In this document: piece after piece, positions 34,425-44,400 of the stretch | Layout of the letters: each line of letters starts with the position of its first letter | Position numbering within the stretch: position 1 is the stretch's first letter | Assembly: GCA_052387695.1 (NCBI GenBank) | Contig: JBQTIX010000092.1 | Location: 1-64,000, forward strand | Source of the DNA: Panacagrimonas sp052387695 | Lineage (GTDB): Bacteria > Pseudomonadota > Gammaproteobacteria > Nevskiales > Nevskiaceae | DNA: 64,000 nucleotides | Direction of reading: 5' to 3' | Made by a program: the position numbers and the translations under genes | Notes under the pieces: model-generated | Told to the model about the DNA's origin: nothing | The model's input: only the letters and a program-made list of their open reading frames with translations | The model's database searches: none

Positions 34425-35431
34425 GCAGCATCGTGCAGGACTTCCATTTCCTGCGGCCGGCCTGGCTCGCGGCGCTGCTGCCCGTGTGCCTGCTGGCGGG
34501 GTGGTTGGCACGCCGGCGCGGGCGCGTCGGTCACTGGGCGCAATTGATCGACCCCGAGCTGTTGCCGGCGCTGCAACTGGAAGGCACGACCGGCACGGCG
34601 CGCGCCGCATCGCCCTGGGTCTGGCTGGCGCTGGCCTGGACGCTGGCTGTACTGGCCCTGGCCGGACCGGCCTGGCAGCGCGACGTAACCGCCGCGTTTC
34701 GCGCGCCCGCGGCCTGGGTGCTGGTGCTGGACCTGTCGCCTTCGATGGCCGCCGCGGACCTGGCGCCCAACCGCGTCACCCGCGCGCGCTACGCGCTCGA
34801 CGACCTGCTCGGCGCGGCCCGGGATGCGCGGGTCGGGCTGGTCGTGTTCAGCGGCGAGCCGTTCACCGTGACGCCGCTGACCGACGATGTGACCACCGTG
34901 CGGGCATTGCTGACGCCGCTGGCGCCGGACCTCATGCCCGCGCCGGGCGATCAGCTCGCGCCCGCGCTGGCGCGGGCTGGCGAACTGCTGCGACAGGCTG
35001 GCAGCCGCAACGCCCGCGTCATCGTGTTCACCGATGGCTTTGCCGATCCCGCGGCCGCGTTCACGGCGGCCGGGAAACTGAAGGAGGCCGGCGTCAGCCT
35101 GAGCGTGGTCGGCATCGGCACCCAGGGCGGCGCGCCGCAACCGCAGGCGGGGGGAGGATTTGCCAAGGACGTCGGCGGCCAGACGCGGCTGGCCCGGCTG
35201 GATTCCGACCTGCTGCATGCTCTGGCGAGCGCCGGCAACGGAAGCTATGTGGATCTGCCGAATCTGCGGTCCCTGGTCGATGAGCTGCAAGCACGCGAGG
35301 AGCGTCGCTCCGGCGGGGGCGCCGCGGCCGCGTCGGAGATCGAGATATCGCGCTGGCGCGATGCGGGGGTGTGGTTGCTGCCGGTGCTGCTGATGCTGGC
35401 GGCGCTGCTGTCGCGACGGGGATGGCTGTGA
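34415..35431 (+). CDS. batB: VWA domain membrane protein (BatB-like)
   Basis: The 338-residue product is built like its upstream neighbour: FHFLRPAWLAALLPVCLLAGWLARRR, a helix, then a VWA domain with MIDAS DLSPSMAAADL and IVFTDGFADPAAAF. A C-terminal helix WLLPVLLMLAALLSRRGWL ends it. MIDAS here is DLSPS rather than DxSGS, still metal-competent by pattern. It overlaps batA by 10 bases and the TPR gene by one. Confidence 0.9.
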   Translation: MDLSSIVQDFHFLRPAWLAALLPVCLLAGWLARRRGRVGHWAQLIDPELLPALQLEGTTGTARAASPWVWLALAWTLAVLALAGPAWQRDVTAAFRAPAAWVLVLDLSPSMAAADLAPNRVTRARYALDDLLGAARDARVGLVVFSGEPFTVTPLTDDVTTVRALLTPLAPDLMPAPGDQLAPALARAGELLRQAGSRNARVIVFTDGFADPAAAFTAAGKLKEAGVSLSVVGIGTQGGAPQPQAGGGFAKDVGGQTRLARLDSDLLHALASAGNGSYVDLPNLRSLVDELQAREERRSGGGAAAASEIEISRWRDAGVWLLPVLLMLAALLSRRGWL

Positions 35432-36393
35432 TGAGGCGTTCGCTGCTGCTATGGGCCGGAATGACTTTCACCATGGCGGTGCAGGCCGGCGAAGGCTGGT
35501 CGAGCCTGTGGCTCAACTCCGACCAGCGCGGTGAACGCCTGCTCCAGCAGGGCGACGCGGCGGCTGCCGCCAGCACCTACTCCGACCCGCGGCGCAAGGC
35601 GCTGGCCCAGCTCAAGGCGGGCGATGGCGCGGCCGCGGCGCGCGGGTTCGAAGCCTTCGACGACGCCGACGCGCATTACAACCGTGGCAATGCGCTGGTT
35701 CAGGCCGGCGATCTGAAAGCCGCCCTGGGCGCCTACGATCGCGCGCTGTCGCAGGATCCGGCGAGCAAGGACGCGAAACACAACCGCGATCTCGTCGAAC
35801 AGGCCCTGAAGAAACAGCAGGAACAGCAAGCGCCTTCTCCGTCGCCGGAGGGCGAGGGAAGTCCGGAGTCCGGCGAGGACGGCAAACAGGGCAAGGACGC
35901 GAACACCGACCCCGGTTCGCGTTCGCAGGACGCGGCAGCTGATCCGCCCGGGCAGAATTCCGAGGGGCCACAAGGCAAGCCGAACGAAGCCAGCGAGACC
36001 GGTCAGCAAGCGTCGAAGGAATCCGTCCAGGATTCGCCGCCCAGCCCCGGAGAGCAGAACGGCGAATCGAACCCGTCCGGGCAGGACGCCTCCGAATCAT
36101 CTCCCGACCCACCGGGTGACGAGGCCGCCCAGGCTCGGCGTGATGCCGAGCAGAGCCTTCGGGACAAGGACGACGCGAAGGCTCGGTCGGCCGCGGCGGG
36201 TTCCGACGACAACGGCGACCCCACGCAGGCCAGCGCAGACGCGGTCCCGGTCCCGGCGACGCCCAGCACCGAGCAGCAGCTTGCGCAGGAACAGTGGCTG
36301 CGCCGCATTCCGGACGATCCCGGTGGCCTGCTGCGGCGCAAGTTCATGATCGAACATCTGTTACGACAACAGCAGCAACAGTCCCCGCCATGA
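35431..36393 (+). CDS. batC: TPR protein of the Bat operon (BatC-like)
   Basis: The 320-residue product begins MRRSLLLWAGMTFTMAVQAG, a short signal-like segment. TPR repeats follow (LQQGDAAAAASTYSDPRRKAL, HYNRGNALVQAGDLKAALGAYDRALSQDPASKDA). Then comes a long disordered acidic stretch from about residue 130, rich in Ser, Pro, Gly, Glu and Gln. The end RRIPDDPGGLLRRKFMIEHLL is the conserved C-terminal motif of these proteins. Start TGATG overlap with batB. Confidence 0.88.
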   Translation: MRRSLLLWAGMTFTMAVQAGEGWSSLWLNSDQRGERLLQQGDAAAAASTYSDPRRKALAQLKAGDGAAAARGFEAFDDADAHYNRGNALVQAGDLKAALGAYDRALSQDPASKDAKHNRDLVEQALKKQQEQQAPSPSPEGEGSPESGEDGKQGKDANTDPGSRSQDAAADPPGQNSEGPQGKPNEASETGQQASKESVQDSPPSPGEQNGESNPSGQDASESSPDPPGDEAAQARRDAEQSLRDKDDAKARSAAAGSDDNGDPTQASADAVPVPATPSTEQQLAQEQWLRRIPDDPGGLLRRKFMIEHLLRQQQQQSPP

Positions 36394-38240
36394 AGATCAA
36401 GGGAAATTCCGGACCGCTTCGCCCGCGCAGGTTTGGCCGCCCCCCGGGGCCGCGCAGCGTCGGTTCCGCCTTCGGCTTGAACCGACCTGCGAGTTGGACC
36501 TTTTTCCTGCTGCTGGGCTGTTGCCTGGTCCTGAGCCGGCCTGTGTTCGCCGCGGTGACCGCCTCGCTCGATCACGATCGGGTTGAGCAAGGCGAGACCG
36601 TGCAACTGGTGCTGCAACGCGAAGGACGTTCTGGTGAAAAACCCGACCTGTCGCCGCTGGCCCGGGATTTCGACGTCCTCGGCACCCAGAGCGGGTCCAG
36701 CATCCGGATGGTCAACGGCGATATCTCCATGCAACGCCAGATGACGCTGACCCTGGCGCCGAAACGCGCCGGCAAGCTCCAGATCCCGTCTCTGGAATGG
36801 AACGGGGAGCGCTCGCCCGCGCTGGAACTTGTGGTCGGTCCGGGCGGCGGCGGTGCCGACGATTCGACCGAAGGCGGGCAGGCCGCCGCAGGCTCCTCGC
36901 CCGTGTTCCTGACCACCTCGCTGGACATCACCGAACCCTATGTTCAGGCGGCGGTGGTCCTGACCGTTCGCCTGTACCTGGGCCAGGCGCTCGCGCAGGC
37001 GAGCCTGGACCTGCCCGCCACGGATGATCTGCTGGTCCAGCAACTGGGCAAGGATCGGCAGACCCGTGAGACGCGTAACGGGCGCGCCTACGAGGTGATC
37101 GAGCGCAAGTATCTGCTGCTGCCGCAGCGCAGCGGGACGCTCAAGCTGGACGGGCCGGTGTTCGACGCCCAGGTCCAGGACGACCGCCAGAGTCAGCTCG
37201 ATCCCTTCTTCGGCGGCGCCTTCGGCAATCTCATGGGTCGCACGCGGCCGTTGCGCCTGCGCGGCGACGAGATCGTGCTGGACGTGCAGCCGCGCCCGGC
37301 AAACGCGACCGGCCGCGACTGGCTGCCGGCGCGAAAGGTCGCGCTCCAGGAAAGCTGGAAGTCTGACGGTGGGGGAGTTCGTGTCGGCGAACCGCTGACC
37401 CGTCATCTGACTCTGAGCGCAGAGGGCGTCACCGCGGAAGGTTTGCCCGACCTCAGCAGCCTGATGCCGATGCCGGATGGCCTCCGGGCTTATCCGGATC
37501 AGCCCAAACTCGACAACGGCCTGCGCGACGACCAGCTCGTCGGCAGCCGTGAACAGGACGTCGCGATCATCGCTGCCCGGCCCGGGCGCTACCAGTTGCC
37601 CGAACTGCGACTGGCCTGGTGGGACACCGCGGCGGACGTGCAACGCGAAGCCGTGCTGCCGGCGCGTACGCTGGACATCCTGCCGGCTGTCGCGGGTGCC
37701 GGCGGAGAGCCGTCCCCGGCTCCGGTGCCTGCGGCTCGCGTCGAGGAGTCCGAAAAGCCCGCTGCGGGTTCGAGCGCGGTTCCTGCGGCTCCGTCCGTCG
37801 CCGCCGTCTCGACGGCAGTATTGCCATGGCCCTGGATCAGCCTTGCGCTGGGCCTGCTCTGGCTGGGCACGATGGCGGCGTGGTGGGGCTTCGGACGGCG
37901 TTCGCCACCGGTGGCAAAGGCTGTGACATCCGCGGCGCAGACTTCCGCCGCAACCGCGCTCAAGGCCTTCCGCGAAGCCTGTCGCAAGCACGATGCGCGT
38001 GCCGCCCGACAGCAGCTGCTGGCCTGGGCGCGCACCAGCTGGCCTGACCATCCGCCGACCGGCCTCGGCGCGCTGGCCCTGCGCCTCGACGATCCCGAAG
38101 CCGGCAAGCTGCTGCCGCAACTCGACCGGGCCTGCTATGCGGACGGTCCCTGGGATGGCGAGGCTCTCGCGAGTCTGCGGCTGTCCGTTGCGCCCAAGGC
38201 TGGCGACAAGGCTCCGATGCTGGCGGGTCTGTATCCGTAG
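36390..38240 (+). CDS. batD: BatD/BatE-type oxygen tolerance protein
   Basis: The 616-residue product has an odd N-terminus. From the ATG at 36390, which overlaps the TPR stop, 34 residues include RSVGSAFGLNRPAS, the translation of a REP-like half-element at 36452-36493. Only then comes the signal sequence WTFFLLLGCCLVLSRPVFA. The mature part has BatD domains (DHDRVEQGETVQLVLQREG, FDVLGTQSGSSIRMVNG, YEVIERKYLLLPQRSGTLKL), a membrane helix (WPWISLALGLLWLGTMAAWWG) and a cytoplasmic tail. The repeat evidently inserted in frame just before the signal peptide. Confidence 0.9.
   Translation: MKIKGNSGPLRPRRFGRPPGPRSVGSAFGLNRPASWTFFLLLGCCLVLSRPVFAAVTASLDHDRVEQGETVQLVLQREGRSGEKPDLSPLARDFDVLGTQSGSSIRMVNGDISMQRQMTLTLAPKRAGKLQIPSLEWNGERSPALELVVGPGGGGADDSTEGGQAAAGSSPVFLTTSLDITEPYVQAAVVLTVRLYLGQALAQASLDLPATDDLLVQQLGKDRQTRETRNGRAYEVIERKYLLLPQRSGTLKLDGPVFDAQVQDDRQSQLDPFFGGAFGNLMGRTRPLRLRGDEIVLDVQPRPANATGRDWLPARKVALQESWKSDGGGVRVGEPLTRHLTLSAEGVTAEGLPDLSSLMPMPDGLRAYPDQPKLDNGLRDDQLVGSREQDVAIIAARPGRYQLPELRLAWWDTAADVQREAVLPARTLDILPAVAGAGGEPSPAPVPAARVEESEKPAAGSSAVPAAPSVAAVSTAVLPWPWISLALGLLWLGTMAAWWGFGRRSPPVAKAVTSAAQTSAATALKAFREACRKHDARAARQQLLAWARTSWPDHPPTGLGALALRLDDPEAGKLLPQLDRACYADGPWDGEALASLRLSVAPKAGDKAPMLAGLYP
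36452..36493. repeat. REP-like half-element inside the batD coding frame
   Basis: GCGCAGCGTCGGTTCCGCC then GGCTTGAACCGACCTGCGAG forms the standard hairpin. In this orientation it reads SVGSAFGLNRP in frame. It is the only copy that lies wholly within a coding region. Confidence 0.85.
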
Positions 38241-38275
38241 TGCGCTGGCGACGTCAGGAGCGATCGTTTCCTGCG

Positions 38276-39967
38276 TCAGGTGCTCTGCCTGATGTGTGCC
38301 TGATCGAGCAGTTCGCGCGCCATGGTCTCGGTTGCCAGGGTCTGCTTCTGCCCGCCGATCATGCGCGCCAGTTCGGCGACCCTGGACTTGCCGTCGAGCA
38401 CGTCGATCTGGGTGAACGTCTGCTCGTCGCGCACCCGCTTGCGTACCGCCAGATGCTGCTGGCCGCAGGCGGCGACCTGGCCGAGGTGGGTCACGCTCAG
38501 CACCTGGCCGTGGACACCGACCTGCCGGAGCTGTCGGCCGACGGCTTCGGCGACCGCCCCGCCGATTCCCGCATCGACTTCGTCGAAGATCAGGGTCGGT
38601 GCCGCGCCGACCTGTTGCGCGACCACCTGGATGGCGAGTGACACGCGCGACAGTTCGCCGCCGGACGCCACCTTGGCCAGCGCCCGCGGCGGCTGGCCGG
38701 GGTTGGCACTGAACTCGAATTCGATCTGGTCCTCGCCCGCGCTGTGGGGACGCGGACGGTGAGCGTCCTCGACGCGGATCCGGAATTGCGCATTGGGCAT
38801 GCCCAGTTCACACACGTGCCGGGTCACCGTGTTGCCATAGTCGCCGGCACAGGCGCGTCGGGCGGCGCCGAGGTTTGCGCTCGCCTCCCGGTACGCGGCG
38901 AGGCAGAGCGCCTGCTGCCGCAGCAGGATATCGACCTGGCCGCCCGCGGCTTCGGCCTCGTCAAGTTCGGACTGAAGTGCGACGAGGCGTTGCGGCAATT
39001 CATCGGCGCGCACGCGATGCTTGCGCGCCAGATCGTGGACGTCGGCGAGCCGCGCTTCGACGTCGGCGAGCCGCTGCGGATCGAGATCGAGCTTTTCGAG
39101 CAGGCGGCGCAGATCGTCGGCAGCCTCGCGGGTCAGCGCCTGCGCGGACGAGACGAGATTCTCCACGTCGGCGAATGCGGGGTGCAGCGACACGAGGGGA
39201 CGCAGACGCGACAGGATCGCGGCCAACTGGTCGTGAGTGCTGCCGTCGCCTCCGTACAGCAGCTCCTGGGCAAGGCCGCCGTCGTGCAGCAGCTTGCCGG
39301 CATTGGCCAGGCGCTTGTGATCGGCATCCAGTTGCTCGATCTCGCCGTCCTTGAGATTCAGCGCCGCCAGTTCGCGCACCTGGTGTCGCAGGTAATCGGT
39401 CTGGGCGGGATCGCGCGCTGCCGCGGCGCGCAGGCGTTCGATCCGGCCTGCCAGTTCGGCCCACTCCAGCGCGTGCGCGGCGACCGCGCGGTTGAGGTCG
39501 GCGTGCCGGCCGAAGCTGTCGAGCAGATCGCGCTGCACCTCGGCCCGTCGCAGGCGGTGACTTTCACTCTGGCCGAAGACTTCGACCAGGTGCTCGCCCA
39601 GCTCGCGCAGGCTGCCGGCCGCGGCGGCCTGTCCGTTGACGAAGGCGCGCGTGCGGCCCTCCGTGCCCAGCACGCGGCGGATCAGGCAGATCGAAGGATC
39701 GTCCGCGTCGAGCAGTTCGTGCTCGCCGAGCCAGTCGCGCGCGGCGCGTGCGTCGTCGAGCCGGAAGCTCGCCGAGATTTCCGCGCGCTCGCTGCCCGTA
39801 CGCACCAGGGCCGGATCGGCGCGCGTGCCGAGCACCAGGCCGAGCGCGTCGATCAGGATGGACTTGCCCGCTCCGGTCTCGCCGGTGAGGACGGTGAAGC
39901 CGGGCGCGAAGTCGATCGAAAGTTCCTCGATCGTGGCCAGGTTGCGGATGTGAAGATGTTCGAGCAT
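38276..39967 (-). CDS. recN: DNA repair ATPase RecN
   Basis: The 563-residue SMC-like protein acts in double-strand break repair. It opens LEHLHIRNLATIEELSIDFAPG, with Walker A LTGETGAGKSILIDALGL near residue 30. A coiled-coil middle part (residues 150-370) follows. The C-terminal ABC signature is KVASGGELSRVSLAIQVV and Walker B is LIFDEVDAGIGG. Full family length. It is divergent in order from nadK: nadK lies upstream on the same strand, with a large MITE between them, as in many proteobacteria where nadK and recN are neighbours. Confidence 0.96.
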   Translation of the reverse strand: MLEHLHIRNLATIEELSIDFAPGFTVLTGETGAGKSILIDALGLVLGTRADPALVRTGSERAEISASFRLDDARAARDWLGEHELLDADDPSICLIRRVLGTEGRTRAFVNGQAAAAGSLRELGEHLVEVFGQSESHRLRRAEVQRDLLDSFGRHADLNRAVAAHALEWAELAGRIERLRAAAARDPAQTDYLRHQVRELAALNLKDGEIEQLDADHKRLANAGKLLHDGGLAQELLYGGDGSTHDQLAAILSRLRPLVSLHPAFADVENLVSSAQALTREAADDLRRLLEKLDLDPQRLADVEARLADVHDLARKHRVRADELPQRLVALQSELDEAEAAGGQVDILLRQQALCLAAYREASANLGAARRACAGDYGNTVTRHVCELGMPNAQFRIRVEDAHRPRPHSAGEDQIEFEFSANPGQPPRALAKVASGGELSRVSLAIQVVAQQVGAAPTLIFDEVDAGIGGAVAEAVGRQLRQVGVHGQVLSVTHLGQVAACGQQHLAVRKRVRDEQTFTQIDVLDGKSRVAELARMIGGQKQTLATETMARELLDQAHIRQST

Positions 39968-39988
39968 GTCTCCGGGGATCGTGTCCTC

Positions 39989-40166
39989 AGAGCCTGTGAA
40001 AAAAGCGAACGCCGTAGCGAGCGCGTCGATGCGTGCTCACGGCAAGGCGCGCTGCGCGAAAAAAGCCGAGTTGGATGGACCCAATGACGGCTTTTTTCGC
40101 GCAGCGCGCCTTGCCGTGGGTGCGCAGCGGCGTCCGCAGCAGGCGAGCGAATTTTTCACAGGCTCT
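39989..40166. repeat. Large MITE-like inverted repeat with 29-bp perfect inner arms
   Basis: Ends AGAGCCTGTGAAAAA and TTTTTCACAGGCTCT match the element at 11679-11770. Inside, 40040-40068 is the exact reverse complement of 40088-40116, both containing GCGCGCTGCGCGAAAAAAGC or its complement. It ends on the nadK stop codon. A transcript would form a very strong hairpin, with T-runs on either strand. Confidence 0.92.
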
Positions 40167-41059
40167 CAGGCCCGTTCGCGTGGGCCTTCAGGCCCGCTGC
40201 CCCAGCGCAGCTTGTCGCGCAGGATGCGGAAATAGCTGTAGCCGGCCGGATGGATCAGCCGTAGCGGGAACGGTGCACGACGGATCTCGACCACGTCGCC
40301 GGGCTCCAGCGTCTCGCTGGTCTGGCCGTCGAAGGTGACCATGGCCTGCGCACGGTCGACGCCACGGATGACCAGGCGGATCGACTTGTCGCCGCCGATC
40401 ACGATGGGCCGGTCCGACAGCGTGTGCGGGCAGATCGGAACCAGGGCGAACGCGGACAGGCCCGGGTGCATCAGCGGGCCGCCGCCGGACAGTGCGTAGG
40501 CGGTCGAGCCGGTGGGGCTGGTCACGATCACGCCGTCGGCGCGGTGATTGCTGATGAACTCCTGGTCCATCCAGGTCTCGAATTCGATCATCCGGATGGT
40601 CGCCTGGTTGCGGATGACGACGTCGTTGACGGCGAGCTTGGGTGGGCCGTCCGCCGCACCGAAGCGCTCGACGGTGGACGACAGCAGCAGGCGGTCTTCG
40701 GATTCGTAATTGCCGCCGATGATTTCTGCGAGGTTCTCGCGCATGGTCTCGGGCGCCACGTCCACCATGAAGCCCAGCCGGCCCTGGTTGACTCCGAGCA
40801 GGGGCACCTCGGACACCGCCAGCCCGCGCCCGGCGTCGAGCAGGGTGCCGTCTCCGCCAACCACGATGACCAGGTCGCACTGCCTGGCCAGGGTGTCGCG
40901 GTCCGCGCGCCGCGCCGCAAAGTCGCCGCGGATCGCGTTGTTGTTTTCGAGGATCACCTCGCAGCCCAGCTCCTTGAGCGTGGTGCAGAGGCTGCGCAGC
41001 AGATCGATGTTGGCTTCGCGACGCTTGCCGATGACGCCGACGGTGCGAAAGGGACTCAT
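40166..41059 (-). CDS. nadK: NAD kinase
   Basis: The 297-residue cytoplasmic enzyme makes NADP from NAD. Motifs: VVGGDGTLLDAGR (GGDGT) near residue 68, NQGRLGFMVDV, NDVVI, ISNHRADGVIVTSPTGSTAYALSGGGPLMHPG and PHTLSDRPIVIGG. Normal family length. Its final residues (GSGPEGPRERA) and TGA abut the inverted repeat, so the extreme C-terminus may have been altered by the element. Confidence 0.96.
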   Translation of the reverse strand: MSPFRTVGVIGKRREANIDLLRSLCTTLKELGCEVILENNNAIRGDFAARRADRDTLARQCDLVIVVGGDGTLLDAGRGLAVSEVPLLGVNQGRLGFMVDVAPETMRENLAEIIGGNYESEDRLLLSSTVERFGAADGPPKLAVNDVVIRNQATIRMIEFETWMDQEFISNHRADGVIVTSPTGSTAYALSGGGPLMHPGLSAFALVPICPHTLSDRPIVIGGDKSIRLVIRGVDRAQAMVTFDGQTSETLEPGDVVEIRRAPFPLRLIHPAGYSYFRILRDKLRWGSGPEGPRERA

Positions 41060-41122
41060 GGGGATCGGGTCTCGCGGGAGTTTGATCGAATTTAACCGAT
41101 GTCAATGATGCGGTGGGCGGGC

Positions 41123-41222
41123 GGTAGTGGGTCAGTTTGAAAGTCGTTCCCACCGTTCAACCCGAGTAGCGCCGGCCCGTTCGTCCCGAGTAGCCGCGCA
41201 GCGGGCGTATCGAGGGAAGCGT
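41123..41222. repeat. Truncated GGTAGTGGGTCAG element
   Basis: From 41123 the sequence follows the reverse complement of the intact element at 45417-45557 (GGTAGTGGGTCAGTT, then CGTTCCCACCGTTCA, CCCGAGTAGCG). It loses similarity before the right terminal repeat. It lies between nadK and the secreted peptidase gene. Besides this, the 41060-41483 stretch holds the sites listed next. Confidence 0.85.
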
Positions 41223-41255
41223 CGCTTATCAAGGGTGGTTCTCCACGGGTTCCGA

Positions 41256-41280
41256 GGGCCGTGCACGGCCCAAATTTTTT
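41256..41280 (+). terminator. GC palindrome plus T-run upstream of the peptidase gene
   Basis: GGGCCGTGCACGGCCC is a perfect palindrome followed by AAATTTTTT. It has the look of an intrinsic terminator reading rightwards, possibly a leftover of the truncated repeat or an upstream transcript stop. Confidence 0.4.
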
Positions 41281-41306
41281 GCGACTTCAAAAAACCGGTG
41301 TTTGAC

Positions 41307-41322
41307 TGTGACGCAGTTCACA
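41307..41322. promoter_or_regulatory. Perfect CRP/Clp-type site upstream of the secreted peptidase gene
   Basis: TGTGACGCAGTTCACA is an exact TGTGA-N6-TCACA palindrome, the consensus of CRP and of the xanthomonad homologue Clp. It lies 162 bases before the chosen start codon. In xanthomonads Clp activates extracellular enzymes, so activation of this secreted protein is a reasonable inference. Confidence 0.6.
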
Positions 41323-41483
41323 GATCGACCCCATCCGGGGCTTGTGCGACTGCCTGTGCTGAATCACGCTTCGCGGGCCGCTCAAGGGCATCGTCCGGGA
41401 CGAGGCCTTGTCGACGCGGCGAAATTCCGTATGCAGCCCATCCGCACTCGCGCGGACGGGCTCTGACGATGGAGAGACCCAGC

Positions 41484-44400
41484 ATGAAAGGTTTGATGGC
41501 GCCCTGGCTGTTTGCATGCGGACGGATCGGTATCGCCGCTGTGCTGCTGTCGATCGGTTCGATCTGCGCGCAAGCGCAATCCGTTGCGCCTCTGGCGATA
41601 CAGCCCAGCGCAGCGCAGCAGATTGCTGTGCTCAATGACATCAAGACGTCCAAGAGCGCGACCGAGAGCAAGCTCGACTCTGGCCTGTTGATGGCGGTGC
41701 TCAAGCAGCGCGGGGACTCGCGCACGCAACAACTGCCGGACTACCGCTATGTCCGGCCGGAAGCCGATGGGCGGATCGCCGTCGACCTGATCGTCAAGAC
41801 AACGGACGGCGTCGGGGCGGTGCTCGAACGACTCAAGGCGCTCGATGCAGTCACCCTGACCGACAAGCGCGTCGCCTACGACTCGCGAACCGTTCGTGCC
41901 CGGGTCCGCATGGGCGATCTGGAGCGGCTGGCTGCAATGGGCCAGGTGAGCCGGGTGGGTCGCGCCATCCCCGCCGTCACCAACGCGGTGCCCGCTGCAA
42001 AGGGCCCGACCTTAAAAAAACCTTCGAAAAAAACTTCGCGCGATAGCTTCGGCCCGGTCGCCAATGCCCTCAACCGTTCCCAGGGTGTGCAAGCCCACGG
42101 TGCCGACGCGGCGCGGGCCTCCTTCGGCGCATCCGGTTTGGGCGTCAAGATCTGCGTGATGTCGGACGGCGTCGATTCCCTGGCGACGGCGCAGTCCTCG
42201 GGCGATCTGCCAGAGGTCGACGTCCTTCCCGGGCGGGCGGGCGAGGGCGACGAAGGCACTGCGATGCTCGAAATCGTGCATGACGTGGCGCCCATGGCCG
42301 CGCTTGGCTTCGCGACGGCACTGGACTCGCCGGCAGAGTTTGCGCAGAACATCCTCGATCTGGCCGCCGACGGCTGCAACATCATCGTCGACGACATCAT
42401 CTATCTCAACGAATCACCCTTTCAGGATGGGCCGATCGCGCAGGCCGTCAACACCGTGACCGGCAACGGCGTGTTGTATTTCTCGTCGGCCGGCAACGAG
42501 GGCAATCTGAGCGATGGCACCTCCGGCACCTGGGAGGGCAATTTCCTCGCCAGCACGCTGGCCAATCCCGGCCCCCTGGCGGGCGCAGGAGCACTGCATA
42601 ATTTTGGCGATGGCGGCCAGTCGATCGGTGTCGTTTCCGGCAGTGACCGGTTGATCCTGATCTGGGCCGAGCACTTCCCTGCAACCGGTGGGTCCGCGTC
42701 GACCGACTTCGACATCTACGTCCTCAACGGTGCGCTGACGACGGTCTTTGAAACCTCCAACGACAGGCAGAACGGAACAGGTGGCGATGATTTTCCGATC
42801 GAGTTCATCGGTGGCGGTGCCTTCCCCGGAGAGCGCGTGGTGGTGGCACGGTTCGCATCGGGGACGACCACCAGCGTCCCGGCGTTCAACCTCATCCTGT
42901 TCCGCGGAAGGCTGAGCCAGGCACTCGCGACCAGCGGCGCCACACGCGGCCACAGCGTCGCTGCCGCCGCCTTCAGCACGGCGGCAACACCGGCCGCTGC
43001 ATCGGCCGACGGCTTTTCCACGCCCGGCCCGTTTCCGGGGCAGTTCACCAGTGTCAACACCTCCGAGAGCTTCAGTTCCGATGGCCCACGCCGCATCCTC
43101 CTGAGCCCGACCGGCGCCGAACTCACGCCCGGCAACCGTACGTTCAGCGGCGGCGTCTTGCGGCAGAAGCCGGACATCGCGGCGGCGGACGGCGTCACCA
43201 CGTCGGCGCCCGGATTCGCGCCGTTCTACGGCACCTCCGCTTCCGCACCGCACGCGGCCGCCATCGCGGGTCTGTTGAAGTCTGCGGTTGCGGGACTTAC
43301 GCAGGCACAGGTTCGCAACCTCCTGACCAGCACCGCGATCGACATCGAGACCGTCGGCGTCGATCGCACGACCGGCGCCGGCATCGTCATGCCGGTCCCT
43401 GCGCTGCAAGCCGCGGGTGCCACACCGCAGCCGCAACTGTCGGCCGGAACGGCGGTGTTCACCCAGGTGTCGGGCGACGGCGATTCGTCGATCGAGCCCA
43501 CCGAGACCTTCTCGATCAGCCTGCCGCTGACCAACGTCGGTCCGGCCGCCGCCACCGCCATTTCCGCCACCCTGAGCAGCAGTTCAGGCTTGGTCACGAT
43601 CCTCAACGCCCATTCGTCCTACGCCAACCTGGCGCCGTCGGCGAGTGGCAGTAACACCACCGCCTTCACCTTCCGGGTGGAACCGGCCTTTCTCTGCGGA
43701 GGCACGATCAATTTCTCGCTGCGGGCCTCGTATTCCGGCACCTTCAGTCCGCAGATGTTCCCGTTTTCCACGGGCACCGGTGGGCCCGGTACGCCAGCGA
43801 GCTTCAGCTTCACCGGCCCAGTAGTGGCAATCCCGGACTTTCCAGGAGCGTCCGTCAACGCCAATCTCGCGGTCTCCGGAGTCACCGGACCCATCACGGA
43901 TGTGAATCTCAGAATCGGCGGCAGCAGTTGCAACACCGACACCGGCTCGACCACGGTGGGCATCGACCATACCTTCGTCGGCGATCTGCAAGTTCGTGTC
44001 GTGTCGCCGTCGGGACAGGTGATCGGTGTGGTCAATCAGGCCGGCGGCGGGGGGCAGAACCTCTGCCAGACCCTGCTGGACGACGAAAGCGCGGGGCCCA
44101 ACATCCAGACGGTCACGGTGAGTGGGGCTCCCTTCACCGGCTCGTTCAAGCCGGCGGCCCCCTTGTCGGGTTTTGACGGCTCCACTGCCAACGGTACCTG
44201 GGCTTTGCAGGTGCAGGATCTTGAGTTCCTCGACATTGGCAGTGTTCGGGCGTTCTCGCTGACTGTCACCGGAGCGGGCGCCTGCGACGCGGCGCCACCC
44301 CCCGGACCCACCGTCCTGACGGTGGTCCGCGCCAACCCCAGCCCGACCAATGCGGCCTCGGTCACCTACACCGTGACCTTCAGCGAAGCCGTCAGCGGCG

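Noticed and set aside
36003..38120. Minus-strand frame of 705 codons over the Bat genes
   Set aside because: It is antisense to clear batC and batD coding sequence and has no family features.
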